From Mauremys mutica (lineage: Eukaryota; Chordata; Testudines; Geoemydidae), in contig NC_059072.1 of the NCBI RefSeq assembly GCF_020497125.1, forward strand, positions 306,422,781 to 306,486,780: DNA of 64,000 bases, given 5' to 3'. Positions within the stretch are counted from its first letter, which is position 1. Every line of letters starts with the position of its first letter. Made by a program: the position numbers and the translations under genes. This document shows, piece after piece, positions 32,011 to 41,520 of this stretch. The notes beneath the pieces were generated by a model, which saw only the letters and a list, made by a program, of their open reading frames with translations, was not told the DNA's origin and searched no databases.

Positions 32011-32227
32011 TGTCAAGTATCAGAGGGGTAGCCGTGTTAGTCTGGTTCTGTAGAAGCAGCAAAGAATCCTGTGGCACCTTATAGACTAACAGACGTTTTG
32101 CAGCATGAGCTTTCGTGGGTGAATACCCACTTCAGACTTGCATCTGAAGAAGTGGGTATTCACCCACGAAAGCTCATGCTGCAAAACGTCTGTTAGTCTA
32201 TAAGGTGCCACAGGATTCTTTGCTGCT
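32011..32227. mobile_element. Penelope-like palindromic insertion
   Basis: The insertion lies between perfect 12-bp direct repeats AATACTGCATGA (31999-32010 and 32228-32239). It begins TGTCAAGTATCAGAGG and GTAGCCGTGTTAGTCTGG, and then 32055-32133 is the exact reverse complement of 32149-32227: 79 of 79 bases, 15-bp spacer. So one full terminal unit and one inverted, truncated unit were inserted together. Known Penelope-like elements often insert this way and make variable target duplications. The perfect arms indicate a recent event. The family is also at 4288-4415. Confidence 0.85.
32144..32181 (+). ncRNA. Hammerhead-ribozyme-like core
   Basis: CTGAAGA (32144-32150) fits the CUGANGA core. 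An extra A follows, then a 6-bp stem GTGGGT/ACCCAC with loop ATTC (32152-32167), GAAA (32168-32171), and a 3-bp stem AGC/GCT with loop TCAT (32171-32180). Penelope-like elements are known to carry hammerheads with a short stem III. The base after GCT is G here, where the cleavage site should not be G, and stem I is weak, so this copy is probably inactive. A chance match is unlikely, since related families in the window keep the same layout. Confidence 0.5.
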
Positions 32228-32239
32228 AATACTGCATGA

Positions 32240-32925
32240 GACAGCTTCCCAGACAGGTTCTACATGATACCAGATTATCCTATACTATAGTTAAATAGTC
32301 AGGTTTATTGCTATAAGACAGACATTAGTTCTTTGGTCTCAAATACATTTCATTACAAACCAAAGTGTGGTCATGCAACTGACTAAATGTTTTACCAACA
32401 AATGAGATTTCTGTCCTGGATGGTACTACTGATTGCTAATTTTATCTTTCTTTTCCCCAGTAAACTCACACTAGAGTATTTAGGCAGAACCACAGGCTGC
32501 AGAACTATTGATTCTTCGAAAACAGTATGCAATCTGAATTTTCATATATACTTGTAGCTAGCCAGGTTTTTGATAAATGTTTTTCCAAAGTATTTAACTT
32601 GAATTGTGATTTTTCTGATTTTAAACATGCTTTATAGAGTACTGCAGTGCCAAATGATCAATTTAGATAATGTGTTGAGTGTCTTTTGCAAATATTCACA
32701 TAATGGAATAGCAGATTCCTCCTCTTCAAAGATGTCGAGCTTCAGGGAGACAGAAGTACTTAAATACCGGTACTATAGTTGGCAATATTTATTTATAGTG
32801 ATGTGTGTTCTAATCTAAACAGTTTAAATGTTGAGCTGTGATGGAGTGACATGGTTCTTGAGTCCTGTTGGCTAAAGAGTATGGCCTTTTGAGAGTCAAG
32901 CCAGTACAAACATTTCTTAACCTAC
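32240..32925. other. No recognisable feature
   Basis: AT-rich unassigned sequence. Confidence 0.5.
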
Positions 32926-32929
32926 TGTT

Positions 32930-33290
32930 TCTGTGGTTCTTTGGGTTGCCCACATGTATTGTACTTCTGGTGACCATGCCCCCCATGTGCATGAGATCAG
33001 ATTCTTTTGGTCAGCAGTGTTTGCTGAGGCCACATGTGAGGACTAGATGTCCTCATCCTTCCCCTTGCCACCCAATGGTATAAAGGACAGAGTAGGACTA
33101 ACTGTGCCTCAATTCCTTTGCCAACACAGAATCTGTTATAAGATGCCACAGTAGCATGGAAGGAGGGGATTATGGAATAGATATGGACAACACTTCTCAA
33201 AGAACCAGAGTTACCATAGGGTAAGCAACCATTCTTTCTTCTTTGAGTGATTGTCCACATATATTCTACTTCTGGTAACACAAAAAGTAA
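32930..33290 (-). repeat. DIRS inverted terminal repeat region
   Basis: Two direct copies of a motif lie about 300 bp apart: TTGCCCACATGTATTGTACT (from 32946) and TTGTCCACATATATTCTACT (from 33251), both followed by TCTGGT. Between them is a sequence like the DIRS leader. Terminal and internal complementary repeats are part of the known DIRS replication scheme. Confidence 0.6.
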
Positions 33291-33299
33291 GCTCACAGA

Positions 33300-34235
33300 C
33301 AGGAAGTAGATACTTGGACTTTATTTAAATAATGACTATAGGACAGCTCTACCAAAGTGGGCATCAGATCTTGATGCGTTGACAAGGTAACAGTGCTGTG
33401 TGAGAGTGTTGAATGTTCCTTCTGTAAGTGCACTGCAAATTTCTGAAATTGGTATACGGTACTTCTCAGGGAAGCCGCAGAAGCTATCTGAGCCCTGGTG
33501 GAGTGGGCTTTTACCTACCTAAGCAGATCCAGTCTAGATCACTCATAGCATGATTTACTGGAACTAGACACTCATATAGATAGCTTTTGGGTAGCTATTG
33601 CCTGGCCTTTCATCTCATCCGCACACGCTACAAACAGTCTAGGGGAATTCCTGTATGACTTCATTCTGTCACGGTAGTCTGAAACAGCCCTAACATCCTG
33701 AACTGTATAGTTTGGCTTACCCATGGCTGGGGTAGGGCTTGGGAAAGAGAACTGGCAGATGAATCATCTGATCCAAATAGAAGTCTGAAACAATCTTGAG
33801 TAGAAACCTAGGTGGAAGCCTAAGGGTTACCTTATCCTTAGTAAGGTGGATCATCCATAAGTGCTTGTTTTCCTCCTACCCTTTGGGCTGGTGTTAAAGC
33901 TACTAAAAAGATTATTTTCATAGATGTAGTATGAGACCCCAATAACCTGACTAAAACTATATTAAGATCCTAGGAAGGATGGGGCTCCTAGTCTGTGGGA
34001 AACACATAAATGAGGCCCTTGAGGAATGTGTCAACTATAGGATGGGAAAATATGTTGTAATCCTGAACTCTGGTGTGGAGATATTGCTGCTAAGGGTAGA
34101 CTTGTGGAGCTGACAGATTGCTCTGAATTTTTTTAGGGATAGCAAATAGTCCAGAACAATGAGACTCTTCCATTTGGCTGCATAGGTCAACCTAGCAAAG
34201 TCCTTCCTGCGGTGAACTAATATATGCTGCACCTC
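33300..34235 (-). pseudogene. DIRS tyrosine recombinase, broken
   Basis: The enzyme would insert a circular DNA copy of the element. The N-terminal part is open at 34035-34232 (ARLTYAAKWKSLIVLDYLLS), matching the DNA-binding half of DIRS recombinases. Further on, pieces around 33900-33960 read DLNIVLVRLL and VALTPA. The catalytic His-x-x-Arg box reads KAHSTRA at about 33511-33489. Multiple stops and frameshifts separate these pieces. DIRS elements use this recombinase in place of a DDE integrase, so the motif supports the family assignment. Confidence 0.75.
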
Positions 34236-34283
34236 AGCAGAGCGGGTTTTTCAATGGTAGTTAACTAGCAAGCATCCATGATG

Positions 34284-34559
34284 TCAGATGCAATGATGCA
34301 AGGTCAGGAAACAGGAACTGACCTTCATTCTGGGAGATTCTTTCTCACCTGATGTGATGTTATCAAGAGTTAGACATAATGAAACTTTCAACTTGAGAAT
34401 TGTGTGGGCCAAGCTAGTGCCAGCATAATCATTACTGCTGAATCCTGCCTGAGTTTCCTCAGGACCCTTGGTATTAACAGGATTGGTGGATAGGCATACA
34501 TTATCCCTGGGGTCCATGTGATAAGGAAAGCATCTGACAGAGCCTGGGCTCAGACACCC
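34284..34559 (-). pseudogene. DIRS linker between RNase H and recombinase
   Basis: One minus-strand frame reads DAFLITWTPGIMYAYPPILL and VLRKLRQDSAVMIMLALAWP, the conserved stretch after DIRS RNase H. The LTR at 34560 cuts it off from the upstream part. The 284-codon frame 34284-35138 mixes this remnant with the antisense of the LTR and is not a gene. Confidence 0.7.
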
Positions 34560-35170
34560 TGTGATGGGGTGTCCACCCCAAACAGGACTGCAAGGTGGCC
34601 AGGTAGGCCTGTTAACATCACAGGCTGTACCTGGAGGAAGAGCAGGGAGTTGATTGCAAGCAGGTTCAGCTGTGCAGGAATGGGCAGGGCCTATAATACC
34701 AGGAAGCTGGCAACAGACAAGGGCTGTTCCTGGGAAAGGACACTCACTCCCTAGGAAGAGGTAGGAAGCTTTGGAGCTGGTACACTCAGGGCAAGGAAGG
34801 AAACCAGGAGTTGTAGGAAGCAGTCCAGGGAAGGAGCAGTGAGGACTCGGAGAGGAAAGCACAGAGCTTCTGGACTGAAATCTGGAGGAGAAGCCTGGCC
34901 CAGGTTCCCCTCCCTGCCACTGGGGAAGTGGCACCAGCAGGGGAGTGAACTGGAAGACTGGAAGACTGGAAGACTGGAAGACTGTCACTGTGGGAGTGAC
35001 AGAATTTGGAGGGCTGTACCCAGGAAGGGGGGGAAATGCTGAGTGACCTAGCTGGAGGGCTGAATCAGTTCCTGGGACAAGAGAGGACCTACAGAGCTGA
35101 GAGAGAGACATGGTGTGATGGGGACCACGAGGAGGCACCAGTCCAGTGGTGAGTGAAGCACCCCATCACA
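34560..35170 (+). mobile_element. LTR family B, copy 2, inserted in DIRS
   Basis: Starts TGTGATGGGGTGTCC and ends GAAGCACCCCATCACA, with good inverted ends. It is homologous to 12758-13488 throughout. The flanks CACCC and CATTC agree at three of five bases. DIRS coding sequence continues on both sides, which proves insertion into an existing DIRS copy. CCTATAATACC at 34689-34699 may include the TATA box. Confidence 0.82.
34950..34985 (+). repeat. 8-bp tandem repeat in LTR family B
   Basis: About four and a half copies of GGAAGACT. The homologous LTR at 12758 has no expansion at this place, so it arose in this copy or its recent source. Confidence 0.85.
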
Positions 35171-35289
35171 CATTCCCTTGAACAGAACACTTAGCACTTA
35201 CTGTTCCTGCCTGTAGTGAATAGATCTATTCTGGGGTAACCCCACCCAGGGGAACATGCTCTGCAGGATTGTGTCCTTAACAGGCCGTT

Positions 35290-35862
35290 CATGGTTGCTT
35301 GCGAATTGCCTGCTGAGTTGGTCTGTAAGGACATTCTGTAAGCCTGGCAGGTAGGGAGCTAGTGGTATAATCTGGTGACAAATGCATCAGTTCCAGAGAA
35401 GAGCTTCTTGGCAAACGGAGAAGTATGAGCATGCTCCTCTGTCTGACATAAAACATTATCATTCTGTTGTCCATCATGACCTAGACCATGTAGCAGATGA
35501 AGAAGTGCTATACAGCCTAGACAAACATTCTGCAAATCAGAACTGTTTATGTGAAGGTGAGTATCCTTGTGAGTCCAGAGGCTTGGGGTCTGAATGTGGT
35601 CCAGGCAAACTCTCCATCTGAGCCCTGAGGCATCTATCATCAACTCCATCATCAACTCAACGGTACACCTTTACATGAGGGTCCCCATTGCAGAGAAGGA
35701 TCGGTGAGAAAGGTAATCTCCCCAAAGGTCAGCATGCCCCATCTGTACCTCCCACATCCTCTGCAGAGATACCTATTCCCATCCTCAGCATCAAACCTCC
35801 TTAAATAGTCATTTTTGAGACTGGAGAGAGGTAAATAGCAGAGGCCCCCCCCAGGATCCATA
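35290..35862 (-). pseudogene. DIRS RNase H, broken
   Basis: RNase H removes the RNA strand during element copying. The minus-strand frame 35359-35655 begins just before the catalytic aspartate in DASGLRWRVCLDHIQ (D at about 35634-35632) and continues LWTHKDTHLHIN. The frame 35289-35477 carries the following part in another phase. The preceding frame 35652-35861 ends WGPSCKGVPLS. The CR1 at 35845 interrupts it; the upstream remainder is at 37693-37800. Homologous to the RNase H at 48455-48784 of the sense DIRS copy. Confidence 0.72.
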
Positions 35863-35959
35863 CTGGGACATGTGTGCTATTCAGCATATTCATAAATGAT
35901 CTGGAAACAGAGAAAAGCAGTGAGGTGGCAAAGTCTGCAGCCAATACAAAATTACTCAA

Positions 35960-36762
35960 TGTAAACGTCCGCTGTTGGGGTTCGCCCCTCTCTGGGGCGG
36001 CTGGGAGCCAGGCCGCCTCACTACATGAGTCTGGTGAGCTGGCGAATTAGCCCGGTGAGGCAGGAAACAGTCAGGGGCTCAGGCCCTCAGGCAGGGGCTG
36101 AGCAAACAGTTCAGTATTCAAGCCCAGGCTCCTGGGCCTGAGCGTGGAGGGTCAGGGGGAGTCTGCCACCGGTGAGTGGGGTGGCAGGAGGGACGCAGGC
36201 CCACCCACTCCTCTGCGTCCCAGCCCGGGGCCTTAGCAGCGGCAGGCAGCCTGCTGCTGTGTCAGTGGGGATCCTGGCCGCAACACACTGACATCGGCTC
36301 TGGGTGTGCTGCAGCCAGACTAGGGTCCGCTGCCCCCGGGCTACTTCCAACCTCCCCCTCTACCAGTACCTCTGTCCCGGCGGCGTCTTCCGCAGCGTCC
36401 CACACCATGGGCTCCTCCGGATACTGAGCAAGGGGTAAACTGGGCAGCTCCTTGGGGTCCCTTTGTACCGGCCGGCCTGGGGGCTCTTCCAGCGCCTGGT
36501 CGGCGTCGAGGCTCCGCAGGTACGGCCAGTCCTCGGGTCGGTCGCAGGCGGCAGGAGTCTCCCCAGTGGGAACTAAGGCACCAGCGTCTGGCCTCTCTGG
36601 CGGCCAGGCCACTTCTGAGCCCTGGGGCTGGGCTTTTACACTTCCTGTCTTGCGCCTTGACCTCTGGGGGGCGGGCACAGGCTCCTGCGGCTCCGCCCAC
36701 TTTGGCGTCCATAAGGGCTCGTCCCTCTCTGGGGCGGCTGGGAGCCAGGCCGCCTCACTACA
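35960..36762 (-). mobile_element. Solo LTR, family A, copy 2, nested in CR1
   Basis: An 803-bp unit. On the minus strand it begins TGTAGTGAGGCGGCCTGG and ends GACGTTTACA, flanked by a perfect 5-bp duplication CTCAA (35955-35959 and 36763-36767). Removing it restores the CR1 reading ATTACTCAAGATAGTTAAG. The 48-bp direct repeats near the two ends are kept, as in the copy at 11578. Confidence 0.9.
36262..36678 (-). CDS. Open reading frame inside LTR family A, copy 2
   Basis: 138 codons from the ATG, but the same frame is open upstream to the LTR start (WLPAAPERDEPL and PKWAEP, matching copy 1). The shared blocks are PAPQRS, GETPAACDRPEDWP, ELPSLPL, YPEEP and the identical end MSVCCGQDPH. No domain is recognised. 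The frame has no stop or shift although the two LTR copies differ clearly in DNA. Function unknown; probably part of the parent retroelement's own protein. Confidence 0.45.
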   Translation of the reverse strand: MPAPQRSRRKTGSVKAQPQGSEVAWPPERPDAGALVPTGETPAACDRPEDWPYLRSLDADQALEEPPGRPVQRDPKELPSLPLAQYPEEPMVWDAAEDAAGTEVLVEGEVGSSPGAADPSLAAAHPEPMSVCCGQDPH

Positions 36763-37809
36763 CTCAAGATAGTTAAGTCCAAAGCAGACTGCGAAAAATT
36801 AAAAAGGGATTTCACAAAACTGGGTGACTGTGTGACAAAATGGCAGATGAAATTTCATGTTCATAAATGCAAAGAAATGAACTTTGGAAAACATAATCCC
36901 AACTATACATACAAAATGATGGGCTCTAAATTAGCAGTTTCCCAGATCTTTCTTGAGTGGTGTTGTGGATAATTGTTTGAAAACATCTGCCCAATATGCA
37001 GTAGCAGTCACAGAAGTTTACATAATGTTAGGCTCCATTAGGAAATGGATGGATAATAAAACCGTAAATATGTCACTATATAAATCTATGGTATGGTTAT
37101 ACCTTGAATACTGTGTGCAGTTCTGTTGCATCATCTATAAAAAGACAGGCAACAAAAATGATAAAGGGTATGGAACAGCTTCTATATGAGAAGAGATTAA
37201 AAAGATTGGGACTGTTCAGCTTGGAAAAGAGATGACTAAAGGGGGATATGGTAGAGGTCTATAAAATCATGAGTGGTGTGGAGAAAGTGAATAAGGAAGT
37301 GTTAGTTTTCCCAATGAAGTTAATAGGCAGTGGGTTTAAAACAAACATAAGAGAAGTACTTCTTCACAGAACGCATAGTCAACCTGTCGACCTCATTGCC
37401 AGGGGATGTTGTGCGGGCCAAGAGTATAACTGGGTTAAAAAAAGAACTAGATAAGTTCATGGAGGATAGGTCCATTAATGGCTTTTAGCCAAGATGGTCA
37501 GGGATACAGCCCATACTCTGGGCGTCCCTAAGCCTCTGGCTGCCCGATACTGGGACTGGGTGACTCGATAATTGCCCTATTCTGTTCACACCGTCTGAAA
37601 CCCCAGGCATTGGCCACTGTTAGAAGACAGTATACTAGGTTATATGGACCATTGGTCTGACCTGGTATGGCCGTTCTTATGTCTCTAATTCAGCAGAGTG
37701 CCCTCCCCACAGTCCTAGGCTGAGTAGAGGAAGACCTCTGCATAGGTAGCTGATACCCATATGCATAAGAAGGAGGTTCCCTCCACTAGTGAATCTGGGA
37801 TGTCTGATC

Positions 37810-39262
37810 TGACCCTTTGTTTGTTATTAACAATTATTTAACGCAAATACACAAAACAGAATTGAGTAAAACACTGTACCTGCAAAGTAAAACTGGAAAA
37901 CTTTAGATTTTCTTCCCATTTGCAAAGCAGCAAAAGGGGAGTGCAGAAAATTACTTTGTGTCCTGTTTTTTGTTGTGTGGGTTTGCTTTTTTTTTGTTTT
38001 TGTTTTTTTTCCAATTTTAAGCAAAAAGTGACATTTGCCAGTTGGGCTGAGTCAGTCATTGTGCAGTTACTAAGATCATGATGATATTGGGCCAATTTTT
38101 CCTCTTGTTTATGTCAGGCAACCCCATTGACTACAATGAAGTCTCATTGTTTTTGTCTCAGTGGAGAATCTGGTTCTTCATTTTATTGTGGCAATGATGC
38201 TGAGTATTATAATATATAACCAGGGTTAGAAAAATTACATATTCGCTGTCATTCTTTTAAATAAGAAGAGAAGTAAAATAGGAGTTGATGCTGGGCAGCC
38301 AGAGCAGGAGGAAGCCTTTTTATGAATAAAATCCTTTTTTTCTGTCATGTGAAGAATGAGTCATTTTTTTTTACAATATTGCATGAGAAATGGTGCAGCT
38401 GAGGGACTGAGACAAAAAAGAAGCAGATGGATAAGAGCTGGAACCTGCTGGACAAACAGCTTATTTCATTTTATTTATTTGTTTCTAACGTACTCAATCT
38501 CTGGGCATTAGGAAAGCTACGCAAAATTATAAGGAGAGGCTTAATTCATCTCTGATCAAACAACCCTGACTTCCTTGGAGTTACACCGAGGAATGAATTT
38601 GGCCTAATAACAAAACCAAATTGACTAATGTCCCAGAAAAATCTGCTGCTCTAACAAACAGAACTGAACAAAAAACAAAACAAAAAAACCCCCACCACTC
38701 CAAAATCATGCACTTGTTTAATTTCCCCCCAGAAACAAGCCAGGTAGCCATTGCACAGCTTGTCTTCACTGCATCAAAGGCTCAATGCTTCCCTGCTTGG
38801 GAACAAATGGTAACTTTCCTTTGTATCTGTAGAGTTTCCACCTAAATCTTTTGTCAGGGGACAGGTTTTTCCCTAGACTTGAGGAGCTTGAGGTGTTGTA
38901 GATCCACAGAATTGTTTTTGTGAAGCAACTGTGACCCCCCCCCCGTCTCCTTTCCACTTCCAGCATATACCTGTTCCTTTGACCTGTGTTGCTAAGGTTA
39001 CCCTCAACCACGGCTGCCTCCTAGATCCCTCTTGATTGGGTTTGATGACAGCATAGTAGGGGGGTCATAATAATTTTTACTAGTTTGCCCCATTGCTTTT
39101 TGGGAGGAGGATTCTGTCCAGTATGATCAGCACTACTCATCCTGTTCTCAGCCTGCCCCTTCTCCACAAGCAATGTATGAATCCTGCAGAGCATTCACAA
39201 AGGGGTTTCTACAGAGGGAGAGGTGGAGCATGCTGCAGAGCTGGTACTGTCCACTTCAGTGC
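37810..39262. other. No recognisable gene
   Basis: About 1.45 kb of AT-rich sequence with T-runs near 37988-38010 and a C-run at 38937-38944. Part around 38090-38180 (CCAATTTTTCC...CCCATTGACTACAATG) looks like an old amniote foldback repeat. Confidence 0.45.
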
Positions 39263-39269
39263 CCAAAGG

Positions 39270-39530
39270 CAGGGGCAGCTCTAGGGATTTTGCCGTCCCA
39301 AGCACGGCAGGCAGGCTGCCTCCGGCTGTTTGCCTGAGGAGGGTCCGCTGGTCCCGTGGCTTTGGCGGACCTCTGTGGGAGGTCCACCAAAGCCGTGGGA
39401 CCAGCGGACTCTCTGCAGGCAAGCTGCCGGAGGCAGCCTGCTTGCCACCCTCGCGGCACCGGCAGAGCAGCCCCCGCGGCTTGCCGCCACAAGCACGGGC
39501 TTGGCGTGCTGGGGCCTGGAGCTGCCCCTG
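39270..39530. mobile_element. GC-rich hAT-like MITE, family M, copy 3
   Basis: A 261-bp element from CAGGGGCAGCTCTAGG to GCCTGGAGCTGCCCCTG, flanked by CCCAAAGG (39262-39269) and CCCACAGG (39531-39538), seven of eight bases equal. Facing copies of GGCAGGCAGGCTGCCTCCGG and its complement form the palindrome. Confidence 0.9.
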
Positions 39531-39597
39531 CCCACAGGCCAGGATCTGTGGGTGCAGACTCTCCTCTTACCTGCACACAAGAGGGCACCCCATCTTT

Positions 39598-39749
39598 TCC
39601 CAATTCATAGGGCTCCAGGCAAAAAGCACCTACCCTTACCCAATTCGTAGGGCTCAGGGCCACCCGGACCCAATTCGTAGGGCTCAAGGTGTAACTAACC
39701 TGGTCAATTTAATTACACATGCCCTTTCCCAATATGTAAGGCTCCAGGT
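39598..39749 (+). repeat. Four imperfect copies of CCCAATTCGTAGGGCTC
   Basis: Copies start at about 39599, 39639, 39669 and 39728, spaced 30-60 bp apart. The spacing is irregular, so this is a cluster rather than a simple tandem array. It may be part of an LTR-retroelement fragment covering 39540-40530. Confidence 0.6.
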
Positions 39750-39769
39750 GTACACTACTTCTACAGGTT

Positions 39770-40530
39770 TGCAGGACCTTTTACCAGTGAAAGATCCTTA
39801 CACAATAATATCCTTAACCTTTAATTAATGATCACCAAAAACAGAATGCACACACTACACATACAGTGCTCACCACTCCCAATAAGACAGATGAATTTTC
39901 TTGATGGCCTGTCAGAATCAGGTCCATCTGGGGGAACTCCAGTTTCTGCACGGTGTCACTGGCAGAGTGTTGAGGTTTGGCAGCTCTGATCTTTGGGGCT
40001 GTGTCCTGGAGTTGATTCCCAAAGAACTTCCTTTTGGACCCCAGTTTATATAGTGAAATTTGAGTTCCATTTAGCTGTATCTTAACCAATCATTATACTA
40101 AAATTTTACTAACGAATCCTAACACAGTGTAACAAAATTCTCTAACCAATCCTACCCTGACACCTTAATTAATTTACACCTAGCAAAATGAATTAAAAAA
40201 CCAGACAGAGACCATACAGATAAATAATAGGGAAGTGGGGACTATAATGACAAAACAATAAAGAAAGGAGGATTTCACAACTACAACTATTGATAAGTCA
40301 TTTCTTGCCAGACAGAATGCTGTCAAACTAAGTTTTCTTTAACCATCTAGAGATCTATTTCTTTATCTGGTGATAGTGGGTGCCATTAGGACAGGGTCCT
40401 TCTTAACAGCCTGATATTACATAGTTTTAGTGTAGTTTAGAAGGAATGTGAGGATGTGACTTCCTGCTTCTCACCTAATGGCTGCTGCTTGGCTGCTCTT
40501 TTAATCTGGCTGCAGAGGAAGGCCTTAGGC
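39770..40530. mobile_element. Possible LTR-retroelement remnant
   Basis: Phrases such as TGGGTGCCATTAGGACAGGG and ATGTGAGGATGTGACTTCC recall chelonian retroelement sequence, but I find no TG/CA ends, target duplication or coding region. Treat as tentative. Confidence 0.25.
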
Positions 40531-40537
40531 TTTAGTA

Positions 40538-40653
40538 GGGTGACCAGATGTCCTGTTTTTAAAGGGACAGTCTCGTTTTTGGGACTTTCTTATATAGGCA
40601 TCTATTACCCCCATCCCCTGTCCCGTTTTTTCACTGTTGCTATCTGGTAACCC
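40538..40653. mobile_element. Tc1/mariner-like MITE, copy 1
   Basis: A 116-bp element with ends GGGTGACCAGATGTCC and GCTATCTGGTAACCC, flanked by TA on both sides (40536-40537 and 40654-40655). The same family is at 61326-61445. Non-coding. Confidence 0.82.
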
Positions 40654-40655
40654 TA

Positions 40656-41150
40656 GGCTTCAGGCCTTACAATATGGCTGCAGACAAAGGCCTTATCCTT
40701 ACACTCCCTTGCTAATGAAAATGAAGGAAACATTTGGCTCTGTAATAGCAGTTTTCTATGGGGGAGATGGCTGTAAGATGAGGCACACTTATCTACCCTG
40801 GGCAAGAATTTATTACAGGAATCTTGTGTTTTAGTTAGTTGTATTAGTTGAAGAAAGCACTTGACTGCAGACAGAACACTGGGCTCACAGTGAAGAAAAG
40901 CCCTAGTGTGGTAATACTGAGGTCTGTTTACAGTAAATCATGGGCAGTAAAACCCAAATGTTTGTTTTGACCTTAATTCTTTTCAATTTTATTTATTTAT
41001 TTATTACATTGCCTGTTGGGTGTAGTGTTTAAGTTGAAATCCCATTTTATAACAATACTTATTCATTTCTCATCCTATGTATCTTGTTATCATAGAAAAT
41101 TAATATTGGCTTTAGAATAGTATAAGTATAGAGTTTATAAGTAGAGCTGA
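40656..41150. other. Unassigned, with a TTTA microsatellite
   Basis: A short (TTTA)n run is at 40988-41006. Nothing else is supported. Confidence 0.5.
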
Positions 41151-41520
41151 GTGAATAATTGATTTTTTGTTTGTTTGTTTGTTTGGTGGCTGGTCTGGAA
41201 AAAAATTCCATTTATAACCTAATTTGAAATTGTTCAGAATTTTTGATGAATTGAAAAAGTCCATTTTGTTTATGTTCTAGAGCAGTAATTTAAACCTGGG
41301 TCCCCCCCACCTCAGCTGAGGGCCCTTACCACAGGGCTAAAGGTTATAAAGGCATGGAGCTGGGAATGGTACTACCAATGCCTCTTCCTCTTCGTTCTCT
41401 GACAGTTTTGTGAATGGTCAAAATTGGTGTCAAATTCCCAAATAGTTTGGGTCAACCGAAACTGCATTTTTCAGTGAATAAACTCTTTGTCTGAAAAAAT
41501 GTCACCCAAATGTAGTTATG
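41151..41520 (-). repeat. Old repeat block with a tRNA-like SINE fragment
   Basis: 41167-41185 is a (GTTT)n run. 41285-41350 read on the minus strand has TAGCCCTGTGGTAAGG and later CCAGGTTTAAATTAC, similar to A and B boxes of a tRNA-derived SINE. The surrounding AT-rich sequence resembles 11069-11470. Confidence 0.4.

Larger units (their letters stand above)
35845..37692 (+). mobile_element. CR1 LINE 3' part, inserted in DIRS, with a nested LTR
   Basis: Left piece 35845-35959 begins at the RT segment before FADD (PGSILG-like). The right piece 36763-37692 continues VKSKADCEKLK...FHKLGD, then the 3' UTR, ending GGCCGTTCTTATGTC. A short duplication AGCAGAG flanks the CR1 (about 35838-35844 and 37692-37699). 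Removing it rejoins the DIRS RNase H. The pieces contain several stops and frameshifts. Confidence 0.85.
32928..37800 (-). mobile_element. DIRS retrotransposon, 3' half, antisense, broken by later insertions
   Basis: On the minus strand it runs from RNase H (about 37800-35300) through the linker to the tyrosine recombinase (34235-33300) and the 3' terminal region (33290-32928). Read on the plus strand, that terminal region (TTGCCCACATGTATT...TCTGGTGACC, then TATAAAGGACAG...CAATTCCTTTG) resembles the 5' end of the DIRS copy at 44985. This is what the inverted terminal repeats of DIRS elements predict. An LTR at 34560-35170 and a CR1 at 35845-37692 have inserted into it. Confidence 0.75.

Noticed and set aside
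32925..33290. CRISPR-like direct repeats
   Set aside because: Only two copies 300 bp apart in a eukaryotic sequence; they are DIRS terminal repeat pieces.
34284..35138. 284-codon minus-strand open frame
   Set aside because: Most of it is the antisense of LTR family B; only the first part overlaps DIRS coding sequence and in mixed frames.
39223..39828. 201-codon frame and its antisense partners
   Set aside because: Produced by the MITE at 39270-39530 and the neighbouring repeat cluster.
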